From Dickeya fangzhongdai (GTDB lineage: Bacteria; Pseudomonadota; Gammaproteobacteria; Enterobacterales; Enterobacteriaceae): a stretch of DNA of 64,000 nucleotides. The stretch lies in NCBI RefSeq assembly GCF_002812485.1, contig NZ_CP025003.1, positions 1,054,001-1,118,000 of the forward strand, read 5' to 3'. Of the stretch, positions 54,391 through 64,000 are shown one piece after another. The number at the start of each line of letters is the position of its first letter. Position 1 is the first letter of the stretch. The notes beneath the pieces were generated by a model that was not told the origin of the DNA, searched no databases, and worked only from the letters and a program-made list of their open reading frames with translations. The translations under genes were made by a program, and so were the position numbers.

Positions 54391-55653
54391 TCACTCTTCT
54401 CCCCGGTAGCTCCGCGCATAAATATACGGTGCGACGTAGCCTTCGCGGTTTACATCCAAATAATCTGACCACCACTGCATCATCTCGATTCTGGCTTCCA
54501 GATGCTCCGCTTTATGCACATAAGCCGCCCGCACGCCGTTGCGCTCTTTGTGGCTCATCTGCCGCTCAATAGCGTCTTTTGACCAGCGCCCGGACTCGTT
54601 CAGCGCGCTACAGGCCATGGTTCTGAAGCCATGGCCGCATATTTCGGTTTTGGTGTCATAGCCAATCACGCGCAGCGCCTTGTTGATGGTGTTTTCACTC
54701 ATCGGCTTGTTCAGGGTATGTGCGCCCGGGAAAACGAAGACCGATTCGCCGGAAAGCGCCTGAATCTGTTTCAGCAGAGCGACCGCCTGCCGTGACAGCG
54801 GCACCAGATGTTCATCCTTCATCTTGGCGCCACGCTCTGAGAACCGCACGCCGTCTACCGCTTCGCGCTGGGCGGGCACGCTCCAGATATGCGCTTTGAG
54901 GTTGAATTCATCCCAGCGGGCAAAACGCAGTTCGCTGGAGCGCAGAAAAACATGCAGATTCAGCTCCAGCGCCAGACGGGTGAGCATCCGGCCTTTGTAG
55001 CTCTCTATCTTCGCCAGCATTTCAGGCAGGCGTTTCAGCGGCAGAGCGGGGTGATGTTGGGTCACAACCGGGGTCACGACACCATCCAAATCGTAAGCCG
55101 GATTGTATTTGATGACGCCCTGCTGGACGGCGTGGCGCATGATTTTGGTCAGATGCTGGCGCACCCGTCCGGCGACGTCATGCACGCCTTTATCGTCAAT
55201 CGCCTTAACCAACTGCGCCAGATGGCGGGTTTCAACCTTTGCGATATCCATCGCACCAATGGCGGGGAAAACGTAGCGTTTCAGGCAGATAAGAATTTTA
55301 TCGGCGTGCGCGTCCGACCAGAGTTTAAGGCTGCTGGTGTGCCACGCCTGAGCGACATACTGAAAGGTGCGGGATTCATCAACGGCGGGGTTGTTCGCCT
55401 TGCGAAGCTGAGAAGGGCTGATGCCGGACGCCAATAGCTTACGCGCTGCATCGCGCTTTTCGCGGGCTTCTGCCAGTGTAGTTTGAGGGTAGGGTCCAAA
55501 GGCCAGACGGTTTTCTTTACCGCCGAAGCGATAGCGGAAATACCATAGCTTAGCGCCGCTGGGTGATACCGTGAGGTACAGGCCTTGCGAGTCTGTGAGC
55601 TTATAAGATTTTGCGAGGGGATTCGCGGATCGGACTTTGCTGTCAGTTAACAT
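54391..55653 (-). CDS. P4-type tyrosine integrase of the island
   Basis: I chose ATG 55653 (MLTDSKVRSANPLAKSYKLT), the usual P4-integrase start; the ORF extends to 55674. The 420-residue product has the DUF4102 N-terminal arm-binding domain (DSQGLYLTVSPSGAKLWYFR), a core-binding domain and a catalytic domain with Arg in LRSSELRFARW, His-x-x-Arg in CGHGFRT, His in RQMSHKE and the nucleophile Tyr in RAAYVHKAE. It lies 161 bp from tRNA-Phe and reads away from it, the standard arrangement. Confidence 0.93.
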   Translation of the reverse strand: MLTDSKVRSANPLAKSYKLTDSQGLYLTVSPSGAKLWYFRYRFGGKENRLAFGPYPQTTLAEAREKRDAARKLLASGISPSQLRKANNPAVDESRTFQYVAQAWHTSSLKLWSDAHADKILICLKRYVFPAIGAMDIAKVETRHLAQLVKAIDDKGVHDVAGRVRQHLTKIMRHAVQQGVIKYNPAYDLDGVVTPVVTQHHPALPLKRLPEMLAKIESYKGRMLTRLALELNLHVFLRSSELRFARWDEFNLKAHIWSVPAQREAVDGVRFSERGAKMKDEHLVPLSRQAVALLKQIQALSGESVFVFPGAHTLNKPMSENTINKALRVIGYDTKTEICGHGFRTMACSALNESGRWSKDAIERQMSHKERNGVRAAYVHKAEHLEARIEMMQWWSDYLDVNREGYVAPYIYARSYRGEE

Positions 55654-55813
55654 GTGAGGGTCACTCCCGTTCATCGAACTGAATGACCCGCAATCTGACC
55701 CACAAATTCCCCGATACGAAGGGATAAATCAAAACGCATCGGAAAAGATTTTCACGCCAACTTATTGAATCGCAACAATACAGGGATTGATAAGGAGGCA
55801 TAAAAAAGGAAAT

Positions 55814-55834
55814 GTGGTGCCCGGACTCGGAATC
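55814..55834. other. proximal island attachment site within tRNA-Phe 3' end
   Basis: GTGGTGCCCGGACTCGG is shared exactly with 37458-37474. The tRNA remains complete, since the island brought a matching 3' end. Confidence 0.88.
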
Positions 55835-55890
55835 GAACCAAGGACACGGGGATTTTCAATCCCCTGCTCTACCGACTGAGCTATCCGGGC
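55815..55890 (-). tRNA. pheV: tRNA-Phe (GAA)
   Basis: The minus strand gives a full 76-nt cloverleaf: GCCCGGATAGCTCAGTCGGT at the 5' end, anticodon loop TTGAAAA with anticodon GAA, TTCGATT in the T loop, and an encoded CCA. The position next to speC matches pheV in E. coli. Confidence 0.97.
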
Positions 55891-56555
55891 AACGGGGCGC
55901 ATTAAACCGTATATCGTGGGGAGCGTCAACGAGTTTCTGTCATAAACGCTGCGGTTGGTCTATTTTCAGTCAGTTACCTCCATTGGCAGCCGGTTTCCGG
56001 CGTGCCGGAACGTTCCTGCGATGACGTGGCAGGCCAGACGGCGCGCGGTGTTGCGTCGATAAATACTGTCACATTCGTTTTCTTGAATTCGGCGAAAAAT
56101 AATGCCACTATTGCGCGGTTTTTAACTTACCTTTCACCTGCGGTTATTAGAGGGTTGCGGATATGTCGGATTCAATGCTCATGGTACAGACGCCGTGCGC
56201 CGGATCTCTGCTGCTGTCGCCGCACCCTGAACGCCCTGCGTTAACCCCGTCCCTGTTTTCCCGATTATCCCTCGCCACTATGCGGTGAGGCGTGCTGACG
56301 CTCCCTGTTAGGCATGATTAAAAATAGAGCCGGTCTCTGATTTTACTGATGTCTATCGGACGGTGCTGGTCCCAGATGATGTGATGTTTGCCTGCGCTAT
56401 CAGCGCGGGTCATACGTTTGTCGTGGTTGGCCGGCATGCTGTTCGTCGTTTTGGGCAGTAGTTGATCGGGTGCGTTACGCTTAAAGCGTGGCGTTATCCC
56501 TGCGAGGTGTCTTTTAGACACGTGCACTCATTCTTAACCGTTTGGGTTTGGTTAC
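55891..56555. other. intergenic region upstream of speC
   Basis: It holds the tRNA-Phe promoter (minus strand) near its left end and the speC 5' region. Apart from a 41-codon ORF listed separately I support no gene. A minus ORF at 56318-56527 overlaps the speC leader and has no ribosome site. A long leader of this kind could carry polyamine-responsive control, but I do not see a recognisable SpeFL-type peptide. Confidence 0.5.
56163..56288 (+). CDS. possible short leader ORF upstream of speC
   Basis: ATG 56163 after AGAGGG opens 41 codons (MSDSMLMVQTPCAGSLLLSP start). It ends 267 bp before speC. The peptide has no recognised family. It may be a leader peptide or chance. Confidence 0.25.
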   Translation: MSDSMLMVQTPCAGSLLLSPHPERPALTPSLFSRLSLATMR

Positions 56556-58709
56556 ATGAAACAGTTAAAAATTGCGGCTAATGCGGCGGTTGCCTCCCGT
56601 CTAATCACCCTGCGTCCGGTTGTGGCGCTCAGTCAAACCGATTTTACCGACATCGCGGCCGTGGTGGTATCGGTTGAGGAGGCGCGCAGCGGCATCCTGT
56701 CGGTGATGCATCACTCCGGTTTCGGTATCCCGGCATTCGTAGTGCGGGAATCGTGGCACACCAGTCAGGAAGTACTGCCGCCGGGCAGCGAGTGGCTGAG
56801 TCTGGATAAAGGCGGGGATCACGCGCTCCAGTTGGAAAAAGCGGCGGCGGAGTATCAGGCGCGGTTGTTGCCGCCGTTCTTTGACACGCTGTCCAAGTAT
56901 GTCGGCATGCGCAACACCACTTTTGCCTGTCCGGGTCATCAGGGCGGGGCGTTTTTTCGCAAGCATCCGGCGGGTCGCCAGTTTTTCGATTTTTACGGCG
57001 AAAACCTTTTCCGGTCCGATATCTGCAACGCGGATGTGAAGCTGGGCGATCTGCTGATTCATGAAGGGGCGGCCAAAAAGGCGCAGAAGTTCGCGGCCAC
57101 CGTGTTCAACGCCGACAAAACCTATTTTGTGCTGAACGGTACCTCGGCAGCCAACAAAGTGGTGACCAACGCCTTGCTGACGCGCGGCGATCTGGTGCTG
57201 TTCGACCGCAATAACCACAAATCCAATCATCATGGCGCGCTGATTCAGGCCGGCGCGACGCCGGTTTATCTGGAAACCGCCCGCAACCCGTTTGGTTTTA
57301 TCGGTGGGGTGGACGCGCACTGTTTTGACGACGGTTACCTGCGTGAGCTGGTGCGCGAAGTCGCGCCGGAGCGTGCCGATGAAGCCCGCCCGTTCCGTCT
57401 GGCGGTGATTCAGCTAGGCACCTACGACGGTACTATCTATAACGCCCGGCAGGTGGTGGACAGCATCGGTCATCTGTGCGACTACATCCTGTTCGACTCC
57501 GCCTGGGTGGGATACGAGCAATTCATCCCGATGATGGAACAGTGCTCGCCGCTGTTGCTGGACCTTAACGAGAACGATCCGGGGATTTTTGTTACCCAGT
57601 CGGTGCATAAGCAGCAAGCCGGTTTCTCGCAGACCTCGCAGATTCACAAGAAAGACAACCATATTCGCGGACAGAAGCGCTTCTGCCCACACAAACGCCT
57701 CAACAATGCGTTCATGTTGCACGCGTCCACCAGCCCGTTTTATCCGTTATTCGCCGCGCTGGACGTCAACGCCAAAATGCACGAGGGGCCGAGCGGCCGC
57801 CGGCTGTGGATGGAGTGCGTCAGGCTGGGGATCGAGGCGCGCAAGCAATTGCTGGAGCGTTGTTCCCTGATCAAGCCGTTCGTGCCGCCGACGGTAGGCG
57901 GCATGCGCTGGCAGGACCATGACACCGACGTGATGGCGCAGGACGTGCGTTTCTTCAACTTCGAACCGAGCGACAACTGGCACGCCTTCGAAGGCTATGC
58001 GCAGCAACAGTATTTTGTCGACCCGTGCAAACTGCTGCTGACTACGCCGGGGATTGACGCGGTGACCGGCGCTTATACCGAGTTTGGTATTCCGGCGACC
58101 ATTCTCGCCAACTATCTGCGTGAACACGGCATCATTCCGGAAAAATGCGATCTTAACTCGATTCTGTTCCTGCTGACCCCGGCGGAAGACAGCGTGAAGA
58201 TGGAGCGTCTGGTGGCGGCGCTGGTGCAGTTCGAGCAACTGATCGAGCAGGATGCGCCGTTAAGCGAAGTCTTGCCGAATCTGTATCACAAATATGAGCA
58301 GCGCTATGCCGGTTATACCTTGCGCCGCCTGTGTCAGGAAATGCACGATTTTTACGTCAGCCACGATGTGAAGCGGCTGCAAAAAGAGATGTTCCGCAAA
58401 GCCTCTTTCCCGCAGGCGGTGGTGTTACCGCAGGATGCTCACACGGCGTATATCCGCGGCGAGGTGGATCTGGTGCCGCTGGCCGACGCGGAAGGGCGCA
58501 TCGCGGCGGAAGGGGCGTTGCCTTACCCGCCGGGTGTGCTGTGCGTAGTGCCGGGGGAAGTCTGGGGCGGGGCGGTGTTGCGTTATTTCCAGGCGCTGGA
58601 GGCAGGCATCAACCTGATGCCGGGTTTTGCGCCGGAATTGCAGGGCGTCTACAGCGTGGCGCAGGAAGACGGCAGCAAACGCCTGTGCGCGAATGTGATT
58701 GCTCGCTAA
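56556..58709 (+). CDS. speC: ornithine decarboxylase SpeC
   Basis: The 717-residue product is colinear with E. coli SpeC: N-terminal wing domain, ACPGHQGGAFFRKHPAGRQF, the PLP-binding Lys in SVHKQQAGFSQ (about residue 353), QIHKKDNHIRGQKRF, and PYPPGVLCVVPGEVWGG near the C-terminus. It converts ornithine to putrescine, the first step of polyamine synthesis. Length matches the constitutive enzyme. The gene is monocistronic with its own terminator. Confidence 0.97.
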   Translation: MKQLKIAANAAVASRLITLRPVVALSQTDFTDIAAVVVSVEEARSGILSVMHHSGFGIPAFVVRESWHTSQEVLPPGSEWLSLDKGGDHALQLEKAAAEYQARLLPPFFDTLSKYVGMRNTTFACPGHQGGAFFRKHPAGRQFFDFYGENLFRSDICNADVKLGDLLIHEGAAKKAQKFAATVFNADKTYFVLNGTSAANKVVTNALLTRGDLVLFDRNNHKSNHHGALIQAGATPVYLETARNPFGFIGGVDAHCFDDGYLRELVREVAPERADEARPFRLAVIQLGTYDGTIYNARQVVDSIGHLCDYILFDSAWVGYEQFIPMMEQCSPLLLDLNENDPGIFVTQSVHKQQAGFSQTSQIHKKDNHIRGQKRFCPHKRLNNAFMLHASTSPFYPLFAALDVNAKMHEGPSGRRLWMECVRLGIEARKQLLERCSLIKPFVPPTVGGMRWQDHDTDVMAQDVRFFNFEPSDNWHAFEGYAQQQYFVDPCKLLLTTPGIDAVTGAYTEFGIPATILANYLREHGIIPEKCDLNSILFLLTPAEDSVKMERLVAALVQFEQLIEQDAPLSEVLPNLYHKYEQRYAGYTLRRLCQEMHDFYVSHDVKRLQKEMFRKASFPQAVVLPQDAHTAYIRGEVDLVPLADAEGRIAAEGALPYPPGVLCVVPGEVWGGAVLRYFQALEAGINLMPGFAPELQGVYSVAQEDGSKRLCANVIAR

Positions 58710-58738
58710 CTGACTTGCACGGTATCAACCAAAGAGAA

Positions 58739-58769
58739 AACCGGGGGAAATAAACCCCCGGTTTTTTTA
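58739..58769. terminator. bidirectional terminator between speC and ansP
   Basis: AACCGGGGG-AAATAAA-CCCCCGGTT followed by T7 on the plus strand; on the minus strand T-rich sequence also follows. It serves both convergent genes. Confidence 0.9.
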
Positions 58770-58782
58770 TCGCTATCGGTCA

Positions 58783-60240
58783 TCAGACCGCGGCTTTCTC
58801 GTGTTCCGCTTTCAGCCGGTTAACTTCTTCTTTCTGTTTACGCAGCCCGTACCAGCCGGCAATCAGCAGGATCGCCAGCACCGGGATGGTGGCGATAGTC
58901 CAGGTGCCGTTCGGATAATCCAGCGCCATCAGCACCAGCACACTGAACAGAAACGCCAGCGTCAGCCAGGAAGAGAACGGCGCCAGCGGCATACGGAAGG
59001 CTACCGGGCTGGCTTTGCCCTGATTAATGGCCTGACGCAGCTTCATCTGGCAGATGATGATGAATGCCCAGGAGGTGATGATGCCGAGCGAAGCCACGTT
59101 CAGAACGATTTCAAACACCTGCGACGGCACGATGTAATTCAGAAACACCCCGATAATGTGGATGCAGACGGTGACCAGAATCCCGGCGTAAGGCACCGAT
59201 TGCGCGTTCATATTGCCGAGGAATTTCGGCGCGGAACCGCCCTGAGACAGCGAACGCAGGATACGGCCGGTGGAATACAGCCCGGAGTTGAGGCTGGAGA
59301 GCGCCGCCGACAGCACCACGATATTCATGATGGTGCCGATATAAGGCACGCCCAGTTTGCTGAAGAAGGTGACGAACGGGCTTTGCCCGGCCTGGTAGGC
59401 ATTCCACGGCAGCAGGCACACCAGCAGAATGATCGACCCGACGTAGAACAGGCCGATACGCCAGATCACGCTGTTGACCGCTTTGGGCAGCGTTTTTTCC
59501 GGGTCTTTACACTCGCCGGCGGCGGTGCCGATCAGCTCTACCCCGGCGAAGGCGAAAATCACGCCCTGAATCAGCACCAGCGCCGGCAACAGGCCGTGCG
59601 GGAACAGGCCGCCGTTATCGGTAATCAGGTGCAGCCCCGGCACGTTGCCGTCCAGCGTTTTGCCGGTACCGAGGAAAATGGTGCCAACGACCAGGAACAG
59701 GGAAATCGCGGCGACCTTGATCAGCGCGAACCAGAACTCCATCTCGGCGAACCATTTCACGCCAATCATGTTCATGGTGGTGACGATCGCCAGCGCGCCG
59801 AGCGCGAACATCCATTGCGGTACGTCGGCAAAAGTGCCCCAGTAGTGCATGTAGAGCGCGACCGCGGTGATATCGACGATGCCGGTCATCGCCCAGTTGA
59901 GGAAGTACATCCAGCCGGCGACATACGAAGCTTTTTCACCCAGAAACTCGCGGGCGTAGGAAACAAAGCTGCCGCTGGACGGACGGTGTACGATCAGTTC
60001 GCCCAGCGCCCGCAGAATGAAGAAAGAGAAGATGCCGCACACCAGATAAACCAGCGCCAGCGCCGGGCCGGCCATCTGCAGTCGTGCGCCTGCGCCCAGA
60101 AATAAACCGGTGCCAATCGAACCGCCGATGGCGATCATCTGCACCTGACGGTTACCCATGCTTTTGTGATAACCCGCTTCATGTGAATCGAGCCAGCGTC
60201 GTTTGGCGTGGTGTTCGGTCTCATTTTTGTGTTGATTCAT
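58783..60240 (-). CDS. ansP: AnsP-type amino-acid (asparagine) permease
   Basis: I chose ATG 60240 (MNQHKNETEHHAKRRWLDSH), preceded by AAGGGA; an upstream ATG at 60267 lacks a ribosome site. The product of 485 residues has 12 membrane segments, GNRQVQMIAIGGSIGTGLFL at the first, and QMAGPALALVYLVCG. It is very close in sequence to E. coli AnsP over its length (RPSSGSFVSYAREFLGEKA, VPQWMFALGAL). The E. coli order has nupG here, so the permease replaced it or was inserted. Substrate assignment is by homology; paralogous permeases with other substrates exist. Confidence 0.85.
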   Translation of the reverse strand: MNQHKNETEHHAKRRWLDSHEAGYHKSMGNRQVQMIAIGGSIGTGLFLGAGARLQMAGPALALVYLVCGIFSFFILRALGELIVHRPSSGSFVSYAREFLGEKASYVAGWMYFLNWAMTGIVDITAVALYMHYWGTFADVPQWMFALGALAIVTTMNMIGVKWFAEMEFWFALIKVAAISLFLVVGTIFLGTGKTLDGNVPGLHLITDNGGLFPHGLLPALVLIQGVIFAFAGVELIGTAAGECKDPEKTLPKAVNSVIWRIGLFYVGSIILLVCLLPWNAYQAGQSPFVTFFSKLGVPYIGTIMNIVVLSAALSSLNSGLYSTGRILRSLSQGGSAPKFLGNMNAQSVPYAGILVTVCIHIIGVFLNYIVPSQVFEIVLNVASLGIITSWAFIIICQMKLRQAINQGKASPVAFRMPLAPFSSWLTLAFLFSVLVLMALDYPNGTWTIATIPVLAILLIAGWYGLRKQKEEVNRLKAEHEKAAV

Positions 60241-60704
60241 TGCCCGTTTGATTCCCTTGTCTGTCATTCAGGAGAATGAAATTGGCTGTTGTGTCACAGC
60301 CTGGCTCATTGAGTGGATGGTGTTTTTCGGGCCGAGCCGGAACCGGACTCCCTGTCAGGGCCGGGCCAAAAAACGTCAGCGATGCTACCGTTTCCTGACC
60401 CGAGAGGCAAAAATTCTCTGCGCTAATCCGGTGGGTTTGTTTTGTTTGTGTGCTTTGGTTTTTATTTATATCAAACGATTAATCCGTAAATTATTTATTT
60501 TTAAGTCTTTAAGGCTATTAAATGCTGTTGAGATAGTGTTTGCTTATGACTGTAACCAATCGTTTGCATTGGTTATTTGTTAATCATTGCTGATGTAATC
60601 ATGGCGGCGAGAGAGGAGTTAGCAGAAAAACGCTGACCGGGAGCCGGCGAGCGGTGTCCTGTGCCGGACAGGAACACCGCTTGTTCGGGGCTGACGCTGT
60701 GCCG
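60241..60704. other. intergenic region between ansP and mltC
   Basis: It contains the ansP promoter region (AT-rich at 60470-60540) and the mltC 3' end. GCGGTGT-CCTGT pairs with ACAGG-ACACCGC (60651-60680, one bulge), the likely mltC terminator on the minus strand, followed by GCGTTTTTC. No gene seen. Confidence 0.6.
60651..60680 (-). terminator. probable mltC terminator hairpin
   Basis: GCGGTGTCCTGT and ACAGGAACACCGC form a 12-bp stem with a one-base bulge about 25 bp after the mltC stop. The U-run is weak and distant. Confidence 0.5.
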
Positions 60705-61787
60705 TCAGCGACTGTAGCCGCGATAGTTTTTCTGCGCGGTGTTGACCTTATACAGATAATGCCGCGATTCAGCGGACGGATGGCGCGTCGTCAGGGTTTG
60801 GTAGACCTCGCCGGGCGACATGCTATTGATGCGGCTGAACGCGGCGTCCTTATCGCTGGAGAACACTCGCAGCACGCTGCCCGCGCCGCCGTTATAGGCG
60901 GTGATGACGGCGTAGCGCTGCGACGTCGGATCCTGAATACCCGACAGGTAGACGTTTTTCAGCATTGACAGATAAGCCGTGCCGGTGTCGATGTTGTTTT
61001 CCGGGTCAAACAGGTAGCTGCGGCTCGGCTGTCCCCATTTGCCCTTCATTTTGAACACGTCGCGGCCGGCGCTGTGCTGCACCACCTGCATCAACCCCAG
61101 CGCGTCGGAACGGCTGACCGCGTAGGGGTTGAAACTGGATTCGGTCTGCATGATGGCCAGGATCAGCGAGGCGTCGATACCGTAGCGTTCGGAGGCCTGA
61201 CGCACCATCGGCAGATATTTGTGCGCGCGTTGATCCAGGTGGTTCGGCACCAGTTGAATGGTGACCGACCAGATCACGCGCATGCCGGAGGTGCGGCGCT
61301 GTAGCTTGTTCTGAATCAGATAATCGGCAAAGTTGCCGGCGCGGCCTTCCCAGCGAATCGGCTGGCCGGTGTTATCCAGCACCTGACCGTACAGCAACGG
61401 CTCACGGCTGATCTGGATGTCGTTGGCGTCGGAATAGAGGTCGGTGTTGCTGGCGTTATCGCCCATCAGCAGGGTGGTGATGATCGCCTGACGCAGGCTG
61501 GCCTGATAATTGGTAGAAGAAATGGTTTCGATGGTGATGCTACCGGCGTCGAAGTTGACGTGACTACGCGTCATATATTGGTCGGAGTATTTGACGTAGT
61601 CTTTGGGGCCGGCGATCAGAACCTCGTTCAATCCCCAGATGTTTTCGATGTTGTTGGCGAATTGCCCCATCAAAATGTCGAAGGCGTTGGTGTCTTTGAT
61701 AAAAGCCTCGTTGTTCTCGCCTCCTTTTTTGCTGGAGCAGGAAATCAACAACGGGGCAATAAGCAGCAAAGCAAACAGTTTCTTCAT
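60705..61787 (-). CDS. mltC: membrane-bound lytic murein transglycosylase C
   Basis: The 360-residue lipoprotein precursor has signal and lipobox ([12 protein letters not shown]), an N-terminal domain (about 30-190), and a Slt-type catalytic domain with the Glu in [20 protein letters not shown] (about residue 218) and [13 protein letters not shown]. It cleaves peptidoglycan glycan strands with 1,6-anhydro product formation, anchored to the outer membrane. It is the last gene of the mutY-yggX-mltC operon. Confidence 0.96.
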   Translation of the reverse strand: MKKLFALLLIAPLLISCSSKKGGENNEAFIKDTNAFDILMGQFANNIENIWGLNEVLIAGPKDYVKYSDQYMTRSHVNFDAGSITIETISSTNYQASLRQAIITTLLMGDNASNTDLYSDANDIQISREPLLYGQVLDNTGQPIRWEGRAGNFADYLIQNKLQRRTSGMRVIWSVTIQLVPNHLDQRAHKYLPMVRQASERYGIDASLILAIMQTESSFNPYAVSRSDALGLMQVVQHSAGRDVFKMKGKWGQPSRSYLFDPENNIDTGTAYLSMLKNVYLSGIQDPTSQRYAVITAYNGGAGSVLRVFSSDKDAAFSRINSMSPGEVYQTLTTRHPSAESRHYLYKVNTAQKNYRGYSR

Positions 61788-61841
61788 CGTATCAAGCCGT
61801 ACGGGATCAGGGACGCGTCAGGGCCTGGCGGCCCCTGTCAT

Positions 61842-63202
<1,361 letters not shown>

Positions 63203-63360
63203 AGAGGCGTCGTTATCCGGCTGGTAAAAATTTGACAGCGATTGCAGCACAGAGTGAATGTACTGTAAACCGGAACTTTCCGCCTCCGGCTACTTGCTAA
63301 ACAACCGTATCCTTGGATAATGCGCGTTTTCCCAACCCAATCAGACTTACAGAAAGCATT

Positions 63361-64000
63361 ATGATCAATAACGTCATCTCTCCGGAATTTGATGAAAACG
63401 GACGCCCGCTGCGCAGAATCCGCAGTTTCGTGCGCCGCCAGGGCCGCCTGACCAAAGGGCAGCAACAGGCGCTGGATGATTTTTGGCCGGTGATGGGCGT
63501 GGAGTATCAGAATGAGGCGCTGGATTTCGCCCGGCTATTCGGACGCGATGCGCCAGTGGTGCTGGAGATCGGTTTTGGGATGGGGGCGTCTCTGGTTACG
63601 ATGGCGCAGCAGCATCCGGAACAGAATTTTATCGGTATAGAAGTACACGTGCCCGGCGTAGGGGCTTGTCTGGGCGCGGCGCAGGAAGCGGGCGTCGACA
63701 ACCTGCGGGTGATGTGCCATGACGCGGTGGAAGTGCTGGAGCGCATGATCCCTGACGGTTCGCTTGCTATGGTGCAGCTGTTTTTCCCCGATCCGTGGCA
63801 CAAGGCTCGCCATAATAAACGCCGCATTGTGCAAGTGCCGTTTGCCGAGCTGGTGCGCAGCAAGCTGGCCGTCGGCGGCGTGTTTCATATGGCGACCGAC
63901 TGGGAACCTTATGCGCAACATATGCTCGAAGTGATGAGTTCGCTCGCAGGTTATCGCAACCTGTCGGACCATAATGATTATGTGCCGCGCCCAGCGTCGC
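63361..64000 (+). CDS. trmB: tRNA (guanine-N7-)-methyltransferase TrmB, 3' end outside window
   Basis: ATG 63361 opens [20 protein letters not shown] and stays open to the window end (213 codons of about 239). The SAM loop [12 protein letters not shown] (about residue 64), [13 protein letters not shown] and the signature [15 protein letters not shown] are clear. It forms m7G46 in tRNA. It is divergent from mutY, as in E. coli. No promoter is certain. Confidence 0.97.
   Translation, partial: MINNVISPEFDENGRPLRRIRSFVRRQGRLTKGQQQALDDFWPVMGVEYQNEALDFARLFGRDAPVVLEIGFGMGASLVTMAQQHPEQNFIGIEVHVPGVGACLGAAQEAGVDNLRVMCHDAVEVLERMIPDGSLAMVQLFFPDPWHKARHNKRRIVQVPFAELVRSKLAVGGVFHMATDWEPYAQHMLEVMSSLAGYRNLSDHNDYVPRPAS

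Larger units (their letters stand above)
37458..55834. mobile_element. integrative defence island in tRNA-Phe, about 18.4 kb
   Basis: The element is bounded by 17-bp exact direct repeats of the tRNA-Phe 3' end. Its tyrosine integrase lies beside the intact tRNA. Cargo: a TacA-like antitoxin remnant, a second integrase, type III restriction-modification genes, a serine invertase, the methyltransferase-helicase-GIY-YIG operon, ccdAB, a MobC-like gene, and small genes. No conjugation or replication genes beyond the MobC-like one are seen, so it is at most mobilisable. Base composition is more AT-rich over much of the cargo than in the flanking backbone. Confidence 0.85.

Noticed and set aside
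56318..56527. Minus-strand ORF of 69 residues upstream of speC
   Set aside because: No ribosome site or recognisable family. It lies in the expected speC leader region.
58801..60105. Plus-strand ORF of 434 residues opposite the ansP permease
   Set aside because: Antisense shadow; the permease on the minus strand is a clear homologue with all membrane segments.

Overview
The window looks like a chromosomal segment of a GC-rich plant-associated enterobacterium, most likely Dickeya or a close relative in the Pectobacteriaceae. This is inferred from gene order and gene families; no 16S or other decisive marker is present. The right end is classical enterobacterial backbone: tRNA-Phe (pheV position), speC, an AnsP-type permease, mltC, yggX, mutY and the start of trmB, in an order that parallels E. 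coli except that a permease stands where nupG is.

Left region (1-12.2 kb): the 3' end of a giant adhesin-like gene built from nearly identical 276-bp (92-residue) cadherin/Ig-like repeats. It is followed by a tightly packed cluster: a TolC-type outer-membrane lipoprotein, an HlyD-type adaptor, a second adaptor with an N-terminal sensor-like region, a membrane M50-type zinc metalloprotease fused to an HlyD-like domain, and two periplasmic Bug/TctC-type proteins with twin-arginine leaders. No ABC ATPase accompanies it. I infer a dedicated export or assembly machine for the repeat protein.

12.3-24.5 kb: an SOS-controlled sbmC gene with a clear LexA box; a MacB-type exporter operon (ATPase, small secreted protein, short ORF, FtsX-type permease, TolC-like channel, adaptor); a P-loop kinase-like gene; then a minus-strand group with a membrane protein, a DUF1906 glycosidase-like protein, a choloylglycine-hydrolase-type amidase and an aspartic-protease-like lipoprotein.

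24.7-33.9 kb: an IS3 remnant, then a drug-efflux cluster around a TetR regulator. An outer-membrane NodT/OprM-type lipoprotein and a MATE transporter run one way; an RND adaptor, an RND pump and a short-chain dehydrogenase run the other.

33.9-37.4 kb is a graveyard of mobile and toxin-antitoxin remnants: a truncated ketosynthase start, a frameshifted GNAT toxin, a Fic protein between IS3-type ends, a ccdAB pair whose ccdB is killed by substitutions and an IS insertion, and two sibling XRE regulators sharing a TATCCCA/TGGGATA palindrome opposite a Ner-like regulator.

37.46-55.83 kb is an about 18.4-kb integrative island inserted in the 3' end of tRNA-Phe. A 17-bp exact direct repeat of the tRNA end bounds it, and what looks like the tRNA's own terminator has been displaced to the far side. 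It carries its P4-type integrase next to the tRNA, a second integrase with a HicB-like tail, a type III restriction-modification pair, an overlapping operon of adenine methyltransferase (type IIG-like), helicase and GIY-YIG nuclease, intact ccdAB, a MobC-like protein and a GC-rich non-coding stretch.

The most striking observation is in this island. The first about 42 codons and the upstream region of the methyltransferase gene lie on the opposite strand in an about 200-bp segment, directly between the headless gene body and a Pin/Hin-type serine invertase. Inverting that segment would rebuild a complete family-typical reading frame of about 914 residues. I read this as an invertible ON/OFF switch for the three-gene defence operon, seen here in the OFF orientation.
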